Source: Bacteroidales bacterium (lineage in GTDB: Bacteria > Bacteroidota > Bacteroidia > Bacteroidales > JAAUTT01). Taken from it: 6,948 nucleotides of DNA. Positions within the stretch are counted from its first letter, which is position 1. Each line of letters opens with the position of its first letter. The position numbers were made by a program, and so were the translations under genes. The notes below the pieces were generated by a model. It searched no databases. It saw nothing but the letters and a program-made list of their open reading frames with translations, and was not told the origin of the DNA. Positions 1-5,839 of this stretch are shown here, in pieces. The stretch is taken from contig JANXXY010000108.1 of the NCBI GenBank assembly GCA_025350365.1, forward strand, positions 1 to 6,948, given 5' to 3'.

Positions 1-60
1 TCAGAGCGAAGCGAAGAATCGTATTATTTTAGTCGTCAGTAGTGAATAATAAATGTAATA

Positions 61-99
61 GCCACGAATGCGCGAATGATTTATTCGAACATCCGTGGC
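61..99 (-). repeat. Imperfect palindrome / hairpin, folds better on minus strand
   Basis: The arms GCCACGAATG (61-70) and CATCCGTGGC (90-99) pair in nine of ten positions, and an inner stem CGAAT/ATTCG (73-77 with 83-87) closes a five-base loop. The non-Watson-Crick positions, A67 with C93 and C71 with A89, are A-C on the + strand and become G-U pairs in a minus-strand RNA. No clear U-tract follows on either strand: leftward the next bases read TATTACATTT, rightward TATTTTAC after one G. It is therefore a poor classical terminator. It could be a dispersed intergenic palindrome of the kind common in Bacteroidota, the 3' part of a leftward small RNA, or the end of a leftward transcript. Confidence 0.55.
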
Positions 100-135
100 G
101 TATTTTACTTTGCTACTATTGAGGATCACGAATAT

Positions 136-164
136 CAAAAGTAAATGTTTGAAAGTTTCACAAA
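136..164 (-). promoter_or_regulatory. Candidate leftward Bacteroidota-type promoter
   Basis: On the minus strand, 143-136 reads TACTTTTG, an exact fit to the TAnnTTTG -7 element used by the primary sigma factor of Bacteroidota. A TTTG at 164-161 could be the -33 element, with 17 bases between them, at the short end of the accepted spacing. A transcript from here would run left into the hairpin at 99-61. Short AT-rich motifs occur by chance in such DNA, so this is only a candidate. Confidence 0.3.
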
Positions 165-254
165 GAAATAGTATAATGACGCCTTTAAAATAGTTTATAA
201 TTTATTCAAAAACCTTGAGATTTGTCATACCTCCATACACCTCAATCTAAAAAG

Positions 255-268
255 AAAGATATATCTTT
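255..268. promoter_or_regulatory. 14-bp perfect palindrome upstream of the sigma gene
   Basis: AAAGATATATCTTT is its own reverse complement and ends 28 bases before the TTG start of the sigma gene. Flanking GAA- and TTC-rich bases extend the symmetry imperfectly. The position would suit an operator for a dimeric regulator or a small leader hairpin. It is very AT-rich, so chance is a real alternative. Confidence 0.25.
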
Positions 269-296
269 ATTTTCTTAAAATTATCGCCAAATAAAG

Positions 297-884
297 TTGA
301 AAATACAACAGAATATTATTGATCCAATGAAAAACGGAAATCTCTCAGATTTCAGTAAGTTATATAGTGATTATTACGTTTTACTTTGCACAATAGCCGA
401 CCAATATTTAAAAGACAAATACCTTGCTGAAGAAGTGGTTGGAGAAGTTTTTTTAAATTATTGGGAGAAGTACAACAACATAACAATTTCCACTTCCGTG
501 AAGGCTTATCTTGTTCGTTCGGTTCAAAACCGATGTCTGAATTACCTTGAACATTCTAAAGTGAAAGAAAGGCTAAAGCAAAAGATAGAAACAGAAAGCG
601 CCATGCTGGGTATTGCAGAGTCCAACGACTATCCTTTAGGTTCCCTTTATGAGATGGAACTGACTACTCTGATAAAACAAGCCATGAATTCTCTTCCGGA
701 GCAATGCCGTAAAATTTTTTTACTTAGCCGTGACGAGGAATTGACCTATGAGGAGATTTCCCAACAGTTGAATATTTCGGTAAATACCATCAAAACTCAA
801 ATAAAAATTGCCTTGTCGAAGCTTCGCGAAAGATTGAAAGATTATCTTCCAGCACTAATACTTTCATTTGCTGCTTTTATTTAA
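297..884 (+). CDS. ECF-subfamily RNA polymerase sigma factor
   Basis: This is a cytoplasmic sigma-70-like factor expected to direct RNA polymerase to the promoters of this locus when released by the FecR-like protein downstream. At 195 residues it has the ECF two-domain build. Region 2 spans about residues 18-85 (FSKLYSDYY, then LAEEVVGEVFLNYWEKY and the SVKAYLVRSVQNRCLNYL helix). Region 4 spans about 122-180, with LPEQCRKIF and a helix-turn-helix at about 149-178 (LTYEEISQQLNIS followed by VNTIKTQIKIALSKLR). There is no anti-sigma-independent extension, but the last 13 residues are strikingly hydrophobic (YLPALILSFAAFI). The start is uncertain. TTG at 297 is the first start codon after an in-frame stop at 276-278 and keeps the usual short lead before the KNG-LSDF motif. 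ATG at 327 (residue 11) would begin directly at that motif. The protein belongs to the sigma type strongly expanded in Bacteroides and relatives and usually paired with SusC/SusD. Function is confident; target promoters are inferred. Confidence 0.93.
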   Translation: MKIQQNIIDPMKNGNLSDFSKLYSDYYVLLCTIADQYLKDKYLAEEVVGEVFLNYWEKYNNITISTSVKAYLVRSVQNRCLNYLEHSKVKERLKQKIETESAMLGIAESNDYPLGSLYEMELTTLIKQAMNSLPEQCRKIFLLSRDEELTYEEISQQLNISVNTIKTQIKIALSKLRERLKDYLPALILSFAAFI

Positions 885-989
885 CATCGTACTAAAACGT
901 TGGTGGGAATATTAATTTATTTTGATTTATTTTTTATTTCTCTTCACCCGCAAACCAATCTCACCTGTCTTATAAGTAGATTTTAACAT
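885..989 (+). promoter_or_regulatory. Sigma-fecR gap with candidate ECF-type promoter box
   Basis: The 105-base gap is T- and pyrimidine-rich in its centre and has no terminator-like hairpin, so sigma and fecR may be co-transcribed. Near the end, TGTCTTA (966-972) lies 17 bases before the fecR ATG and overlaps a small palindrome CTTATAAG (969-976). Similar TGTC boxes occur before susC (2304-2310) and before the sigma gene (223-229). GTC-containing -10 elements are common for ECF sigma factors, so this may be where the sigma factor acts on fecR. No convincing -35 partner at constant spacing was found. A near-miss housekeeping element, TATTTTG at 918-924, is also present. Confidence 0.35.
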
Positions 990-2165
990 ATGAATAATTT
1001 TTTAAACGATCAGGATTTTTACGAAGACCTTATCATTCAGTATCTTTCTGAAACTATTAATGAGGAGGATTTGCTGAAATTAAATGCATGGCTTGAACTT
1101 AGTTCGAGTCATAAGCGCCTTTTTAAGCAAACCCGCGAAGTATGGCTTTCATCCAAAGTAGTAGCTAACCTTAAAGGTTTTGATCACCGGAAAGGCTATC
1201 AGCATTTCCTTTCAAGAACTAAAGAAACGGCATTAGAAAACGTACCGTCATCGGTAAAAACAATGATTTTTTCATTACAAAAGGTTGCCGCAGTTGTACT
1301 AATTGCTTTTGGATTAGGCATATTAGTGCACTTCCTTTCGCTGAAACTTTTAAGATCAGATCTGGTCGCTCAGCAGGAAATTATTGTTCCGTTAGGATCA
1401 AAATCAAAAATAAAATTGCCCGATGGTACTATGGTTACACTGAATGCCGGTAGCAAGCTTACTTATAAAACCAACTTTGGAAAAGTAAACAGGGAAGTAT
1501 GGCTCGAAGGCGAGGGATACTTTTCAGTTGCTAAAGATAAAAAAAGAACTTTTATTGTTAAAACAGGCCACCTTGATATTAAAGCTCTTGGAACCGAATT
1601 TAATGTTAAAGCTTACCCTAACGAAAAAACTATCCAGACCACTCTTGTGGAAGGTTCCGTTCAAATTGAAAAAACTTCAAGAGACATTTCAGGTGAGAAA
1701 AAAGTGAGTTTGATTATTTTAAAACCAAAGCAACGGTATACCTTTTTAATCGACTCCGAAACGGATATCCTTTCCGCAGTTGAAATTAAAGCAACCATTA
1801 AAGGTAAGGAGGATCAAAAACCAAAAGTAATTGCGCCAAAAACAGGCATTGTATATAAAAACATCGATCCCATTCCTGATATATCATGGAAAGAGCGGCG
1901 ATGGGTTATTTCTCAGGAACAACTCGGGGAGCTCGCTATTAAGCTGGAAAGAAGATACGACGTCAACATTAACTTTGCCGAAGAAAATCTGAAATCATTC
2001 CGTTTTACCGGAACTTTGCAAGACGAATCAATTGAGCAAGTACTCAAAGTTATTAGCTTATCGTCTGCCATAGTATTTGATATTCAGGGGAAACAGGTGA
2101 ATTTTCATAATAACAATGAATTTGCTCAAAAATATAAGGGATTGTATAAAACGAATAAACACTGA
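990..2165 (+). CDS. FecR-family anti-sigma factor (transmembrane sigma regulator)
   Basis: This 391-residue inner-membrane protein is expected to hold the ECF sigma factor at the membrane and release it when the SusC-like transducer signals. Order of parts: a cytoplasmic sigma-binding segment, about 1-95, with the family's YLSETINEEDLLKLNAWL pattern; one transmembrane helix, about 97-117 (KVAAVVLIAFGLGILVHFL); a periplasmic FecR domain, about 130-226, with IIVPLGSKSKIKLPDGT, VWLEGEGYFSV, IKALGTEFNVKAYP and LVEGSVQIE; a linker, about 227-300; and a C-terminal DUF4974 domain, about 303-372, starting at SWKERRW and containing LGELAIKLERRYDVNINF. The linker is longer and richer in lysine than usual, making the protein longer than many relatives. 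G201-T202 falls in the conserved LGT-F motif; some Pseudomonas FecR-type proteins such as FoxR are known to self-cleave at a Gly-Thr pair, but whether this one does is unknown. The gene follows the sigma gene by 105 bases and precedes susC by 165. Confidence 0.94.
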   Translation: MNNFLNDQDFYEDLIIQYLSETINEEDLLKLNAWLELSSSHKRLFKQTREVWLSSKVVANLKGFDHRKGYQHFLSRTKETALENVPSSVKTMIFSLQKVAAVVLIAFGLGILVHFLSLKLLRSDLVAQQEIIVPLGSKSKIKLPDGTMVTLNAGSKLTYKTNFGKVNREVWLEGEGYFSVAKDKKRTFIVKTGHLDIKALGTEFNVKAYPNEKTIQTTLVEGSVQIEKTSRDISGEKKVSLIILKPKQRYTFLIDSETDILSAVEIKATIKGKEDQKPKVIAPKTGIVYKNIDPIPDISWKERRWVISQEQLGELAIKLERRYDVNINFAEENLKSFRFTGTLQDESIEQVLKVISLSSAIVFDIQGKQVNFHNNNEFAQKYKGLYKTNKH

Positions 2166-2221
2166 TTCAAAAATTATTACTAACTTAACGGAAAAGCCTA
2201 TGAGGATAAAAAAAAACTAAT

Positions 2222-2254
2222 AAAAAAACGCAGAATGCGACCAACATCCTGCGT
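2222..2254 (-). terminator. Rho-independent terminator, leftward
   Basis: The arms ACGCAGGATG and CATTCTGCGT (minus-strand reading) pair over ten positions, one being G-U, around a 7-nt loop. Seven U residues follow directly (2228-2222), and a second run of nine lies at 2216-2208. On the + strand the same hairpin has an A-C mismatch and is followed by CATGTTT, a poor U-tract, so the leftward direction is clearly favoured. A role as a plus-strand attenuator between fecR and susC remains possible. Confidence 0.7.
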
Positions 2255-2303
2255 CATGTTTAAAATTAATCAAATGGCAGTATAGTAACACGAGCCATTT
2301 AAA

Positions 2304-2310
2304 TGTCTAA
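2304..2310 (+). promoter_or_regulatory. TGTC box before susC, candidate ECF target
   Basis: TGTCTAA lies 20 bases before the susC ATG and resembles the TGTCTTA located 17 bases before the fecR ATG. The + strand from 2166 to 2330 contains no TTTG at all, so no standard housekeeping -7 element is available for susC there. This fits either control by the ECF sigma factor or read-through from fecR. The box overlaps a 10-bp palindrome, CATTTAAATG (2296-2305). Confidence 0.3.
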
Positions 2311-2323
2311 TCTAAAACAAATA

Positions 2324-2331
2324 CAAAATTA
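2324..2331 (-). promoter_or_regulatory. Leftward -7 promoter element of the antisense RNA
   Basis: The minus-strand reading TAATTTTG matches the Bacteroidota TAnnTTTG -7 consensus exactly. It covers the first base of the susC ATG and the seven bases before it. Transcription would start near 2318 and run to the terminator at 2254-2222. No clean TTTG -33 partner was found at the expected distance inside the susC coding region; TTTTC at 2350-2346 is too close. The element is therefore half-supported by sequence and half by the terminator that follows it. Confidence 0.45.
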
Positions 2332-5300
2332 TGAAATTTTTTGTAGAAAATTCTATTCCTGATCATTATCCTGGAATAAAAAAAATCTGTACAATTATGA
2401 AAATAGCCCTGATTTTTACGCTTTTCTTCGCACTTCAGGTAAATGCTACAATCTACTCGCAAAATTTTAGCCTGAAACTGAATAACGTAACTCTTAAAGA
2501 TGCTCTAAAGGAAATGGAAACCAAGAGTGATTTTCGTTTTTTTTATAGCGATGACTTGTTGTTTTTGGATAAGAAGGTAACCTTAGAAACTAATAATTCG
2601 AAAGTTGACGAAGTATTAAACAATTTGTTAACTGATTCTAAACTTACCTACCGGATATTCGAAAACAAACTCATCATCATTACTCCAAATGAAACATTAC
2701 AGCAGGTGAAAATATCTGGTGCTGTAACTGACGCCAGCACCGGAGAACCGATGATTGGTGTGAATGTTACACTAGAAGGAACTACCATGGGTGTTGTAAC
2801 AGGTAGCGATGGAAAATATAGTATAGACGTTCCTAATTCAAGCGCTGTTTTAATATTTTCATATTTAGGTTATTTGACTGAAAAGGTTTCAACAAATGGT
2901 CAGTCATCCCTAGATGTAAAGCTTTTACCCGATATCACTAAGCTTGATGAAGTTGTAGTAATTGGATATGGTACGCAAAAGAAGAAGGATGTAACTGGTT
3001 CTGTAACTAGTTTATCTGAAGAAAGACTTCTTGACAAACCAGCTCTTAACATTGCTCAAGCCATTAGTGGTAAAGTTGCCGGTGTTAAAATTATTGAGCG
3101 TACAGGTGCCCCTGGTGGTAACGCGATGATTCGTGTTCGCGGTACTAACTCAATTAATTCAGGTAACGACCCACTCTTTGTAGTTGATGGTGTTGTTGGT
3201 GTTAATAATGCCCTGGGTATATTGAACCCGAACGAAATACAAACCATGGACGTCTTAAAGGATGCCTCAGCAACAGCTATTTATGGGGCTCGCGGATCCA
3301 ATGGTGTTATTATTATAACCACAAAGCGTGGTATTGCAGGTAAAACAACCGTTGAATATAACGGCTACGTTACAAGAGGCGTGATGACCAGACGTTTTTA
3401 TGTGCTCGATGCCGAACAAATGATGTATGTAACAAAGCAAGCATTTATGAACGTTAACAAGTTTTCCACCAGTCCAAACTGGGGAACAACTTTTGATGCT
3501 TCCATCATACCTGCCGACCGGTTAGCAGGAGCTACAACCTATTCTGAAATGCCTTATCTTTTTGAAAAAACTACCCCAGGTGGTTATTCAATTCCTCTTT
3601 TAGGAAAGGATGGAAATTATTACAAACCAAGGTTTAATACCAATTGGGAAAAAGAAATTTTCAGACCTTCTACTTCTACTAACCATCAGATAAACATTCG
3701 CGGTGGTAACGAAAAAGCCAAGTTCGGAACGTTCTTCAACTACGCAAACGAAAATGGTTTGTTGATGAATTCGGCCTTTACCCGTTTTTCAGGTAAGGTT
3801 AATGGCGATATCACTGTAAATAAATGGTTGGATGTTAGCGCTAACCTTGGTGTAAACCGAAGCAGGGATCGTACAAACGATGTATCGTATTTTAGCGGGG
3901 GTATTGCCCGTGCAGCCGTAGAAGCATATTCCATACTACCTATAAAATATCCTAACGATCCTTCTATTTACGGATCATATGCTGGTAAGTGGAGTGGAAA
4001 CGCCGATTTTCCTGCAGGAGAAACTCCTAAAAATCCCGTTCATATTAGTAATGACGTTGAGACATATGCTGACCGCACCCAAACAACCGGTGACGTAACG
4101 CTTAATTTTAAACTCACTGCCGACCTGAGCTTTAAATCAAATCTGGCAGTTGACTTGAACTCTTATAAATATAACAATTATGGAGGAAGAGATATCTCCG
4201 ACGGTAATCAAGGGAATGCCAACATCAACACCGAGAGCAAATGGTATTGGCAGAATGAAAATTACTTTAATTATAACAAAACCTTTGGTGATCATTCTGT
4301 GACAGGGATGGTGGGTTTGTCATGGTCGAGGTTAACATGGGAAAACGAAAACACAGGTAACCAGTACTTTTTTGACGATTTCTACAAATTCCACAATATT
4401 GGAACCGGTACAGCCACGCGGCCACAGGTTTCCAGTTGGGATGGACAGAACTCATTAAATTCATACTTTGCCCGTGGTTCTTATGCTTATAAAGGCAAAT
4501 ATTTATTTACTGCTACCGGACGTTATGATGGTTCATCAAAATTCGGATCAAACTCCAAATATGGATTCTTCCCATCGGCATCAGCAGCATGGAGGATTTC
4601 AGAAGAGAACTTTTTAAGAGACAATTCAGTTATTTCAAATCTGAAAGTACGGGCAAGTGCTGGTCAAACAGGTAACCAGGAAATTGGATCGTATGTAACC
4701 CAAACCTTTTTGGGAACTGAAAACGTTATCATGGGCGGCATTGTTACGCCGGGCCTATTCACAAATTCGGTGGGTAACAACGACCTTAAATGGGAGAAAA
4801 CCACTCAGTATGACGCTGGTGTGGACCTCGGTTTATTTAAAGGCCGTTTGATGATAAATTTAGATTATTACCATAAGTTAACTGAAGACATGCTTCTTAT
4901 CGTGCCATTGCCAAGATCTACAACAACCGGTGAGGTTAGAAAAAACTACGGTAGTGTTGAGAACAAAGGCTTTGAAGTAACAATTGGTACACATAACGTA
5001 AAAAGTACTAATTTTAACTGGTACACTGATATAGCCTTCAGTGCTAACAAAAATAAGATTGTTAAACTTGGTCCTACAGGTGCAGATATTCTTCGTAATT
5101 ATTGGGTTGGTGGAGCAAACACCATATTAAGAGAAGGTGAATCCGTAGCATCATTTTTTGGACTTACCCGTTTGGGTACATACAGTACTGAGGAAGCCAG
5201 TTTGGCAGCCCGCTATGGTTTCGTGCCAGGCGATGTGAAATACGAAGATAAAAACGGTGATGGTGTCATCAGCTTTGTTTCTGACGGTGGCGTACTGGGT

Positions 5301-5819
5301 AGTGCATTCCCAATATGGGATATGAGTGTCAATAACAACGTGGTGTTCAAAAACTTTGACTTTAGTGTGGATATTCGATTCTCATACGGAGCTAAAAAAG
5401 AGAACAGAACAAACCACTCATCAGAAGACCGGCAGGCTATGGCAAATGGTAAAAACTCAATTCTGAATGCATGGCGTCCTGATCACCAGAATACAATGAT
5501 CGGACAAGTTCGCCCTGGTAACGGTGGTGCATATTACCAAACCTATCCTGATACACACTGGATTGAAGATGCTTCCTACATCAGAGGCGATGGTATGACT
5601 TTAGGCTATACTCTCCCGAAAACATTTCTTAACAAAATAGGAATGAGTAAAGTGAGAATTTACGCTACTGCTAAAAACTTCTTTGTTATCACCAAATATA
5701 CTGGATATGATCCTGAAGGCAGTGACAGTGATAATATGGATGGTTTAACTCCGGGTATGGATTTCTTCATGTATCCAAGACCTACGACGTACACATGTGG
5801 CCTAAATATTGTTTTCTAA
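2331..5819 (+). CDS. SusC/RagA-family TonB-dependent outer-membrane transducer with STN domain
   Basis: This complete 1162-residue protein is the outer-membrane importer of a SusC/SusD pair and, through its STN domain, the likely sensor for the upstream sigma/FecR system. Order of parts: a long N-terminal lead with the hydrophobic signal core at about 23-36, cleavage probably near VNA-39; an STN domain, about 47-118 (FSLKLNNVTLKDALKEM to KLIIITP); a carboxypeptidase-regulatory-like beta-sandwich, about 126-200 (ISGAVTDASTGEPMIGVNV); a TonB-box region at about 205-218 (LDEVVVIGYGTQKK); a plug, about 214-334, ending in the SusC signature DASATAIYGARGSNG and ITTKRG; and a barrel from about 335 to the end. 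The C-terminus is NIVF, with the terminal Phe expected for barrel assembly. A DKNGDGVI calcium-loop-like motif lies at about 973-980. ATG 2331 is chosen because this family commonly has about 20 residues before the signal core; ATG 2397 (residue 23) is the alternative. susD follows after 20 bases, so the two are surely one operon. The substrate is unknown. Confidence 0.96.
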   Translation: MKFFVENSIPDHYPGIKKICTIMKIALIFTLFFALQVNATIYSQNFSLKLNNVTLKDALKEMETKSDFRFFYSDDLLFLDKKVTLETNNSKVDEVLNNLLTDSKLTYRIFENKLIIITPNETLQQVKISGAVTDASTGEPMIGVNVTLEGTTMGVVTGSDGKYSIDVPNSSAVLIFSYLGYLTEKVSTNGQSSLDVKLLPDITKLDEVVVIGYGTQKKKDVTGSVTSLSEERLLDKPALNIAQAISGKVAGVKIIERTGAPGGNAMIRVRGTNSINSGNDPLFVVDGVVGVNNALGILNPNEIQTMDVLKDASATAIYGARGSNGVIIITTKRGIAGKTTVEYNGYVTRGVMTRRFYVLDAEQMMYVTKQAFMNVNKFSTSPNWGTTFDASIIPADRLAGATTYSEMPYLFEKTTPGGYSIPLLGKDGNYYKPRFNTNWEKEIFRPSTSTNHQINIRGGNEKAKFGTFFNYANENGLLMNSAFTRFSGKVNGDITVNKWLDVSANLGVNRSRDRTNDVSYFSGGIARAAVEAYSILPIKYPNDPSIYGSYAGKWSGNADFPAGETPKNPVHISNDVETYADRTQTTGDVTLNFKLTADLSFKSNLAVDLNSYKYNNYGGRDISDGNQGNANINTESKWYWQNENYFNYNKTFGDHSVTGMVGLSWSRLTWENENTGNQYFFDDFYKFHNIGTGTATRPQVSSWDGQNSLNSYFARGSYAYKGKYLFTATGRYDGSSKFGSNSKYGFFPSASAAWRISEENFLRDNSVISNLKVRASAGQTGNQEIGSYVTQTFLGTENVIMGGIVTPGLFTNSVGNNDLKWEKTTQYDAGVDLGLFKGRLMINLDYYHKLTEDMLLIVPLPRSTTTGEVRKNYGSVENKGFEVTIGTHNVKSTNFNWYTDIAFSANKNKIVKLGPTGADILRNYWVGGANTILREGESVASFFGLTRLGTYSTEEASLAARYGFVPGDVKYEDKNGDGVISFVSDGGVLGSAFPIWDMSVNNNVVFKNFDFSVDIRFSYGAKKENRTNHSSEDRQAMANGKNSILNAWRPDHQNTMIGQVRPGNGGAYYQTYPDTHWIEDASYIRGDGMTLGYTLPKTFLNKIGMSKVRIYATAKNFFVITKYTGYDPEGSDSDNMDGLTPGMDFFMYPRPTTYTCGLNIVF

Positions 5820-5839
5820 TTTTTTAAAATAGTAAAAAA

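Larger units (their letters stand above)
1..296. other. Upstream intergenic region, no gene seen
   Basis: No reading frame of credible length or family content is visible on either strand; the longest ATG-led stretch noticed is an 8-codon one at 145-171. The sigma-gene frame is closed by a TAA at 276-278. The first 20 bases contain a GCGAAGCGAAG core that, from memory, resembles a dispersed intergenic repeat of many bacterial genomes; the window edge cuts it. The rest holds the hairpin at 61-99, a possible leftward promoter at 136-164 and a palindrome at 255-268. I saw no exact TAnnTTTG element on the + strand, so the sigma-gene promoter is not identified. A weak alternative is TTTG at 148-151 with TATAAT at 172-177, but TATAAT is not typical of this phylum. 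Confidence 0.6.
2222..2318 (-). ncRNA. Predicted cis-antisense small RNA in the susC leader
   Basis: On the minus strand the fecR-susC gap reads as a compact small-RNA gene of about 97 nt. Its parts are a TAnnTTTG promoter at 2331-2324, a first stem-loop (2302-2294 pairing with 2278-2270 around a 15-nt loop) and a terminator stem-loop (2254-2245 with 2237-2228) followed by seven U. In both stems a plus-strand A-C mismatch (A2301/C2271 and A2234/C2248) becomes a G-U pair on the minus strand, so the minus RNA folds better than the plus one. No open reading frame accounts for the sequence. Antisense RNAs at the 5' end of susC genes in loci controlled by ECF sigma/anti-sigma pairs are known from Bacteroides (DonS type) and repress the locus; membership in that class is inferred from position and architecture. 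The 5' end is estimated from the promoter, so it may shift by several bases. Confidence 0.55.

Noticed and set aside
145..171. Eight-codon mini reading frame, possible leader peptide
   Set aside because: No ribosome site, no regulatory codon run and no terminator/antiterminator pair next to it; chance length.
1..296. CRISPR array, tRNA or insertion-sequence end
   Set aside because: No regularly spaced repeats, no cloverleaf, and no transposase fragment or matched terminal inverted repeats are visible.
444..720. T-runs inside the sigma gene as possible frameshift or slippage sites
   Set aside because: The reading frame stays open through both runs with intact region 2 and region 4, so there is no sign of a shift.
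2166..2330. Riboswitch in the susC leader
   Set aside because: The two stem-loops do not match any riboswitch I recognise, and both fold better on the opposite strand with a terminator pointing left.
3056..3247. Minus-strand open frame of 63 codons inside susC
   Set aside because: It lies opposite the conserved plug region, shows no domain or signal content, and is explained by the codon pattern of susC.
3740..3934. Minus-strand open frame of 64 codons inside susC
   Set aside because: It is opposite the barrel-coding region and has no family likeness, promoter or start signal.
4267..4464. Minus-strand open frame of 65 codons inside susC
   Set aside because: Same reasoning: fully contained in a confident gene and without independent support.
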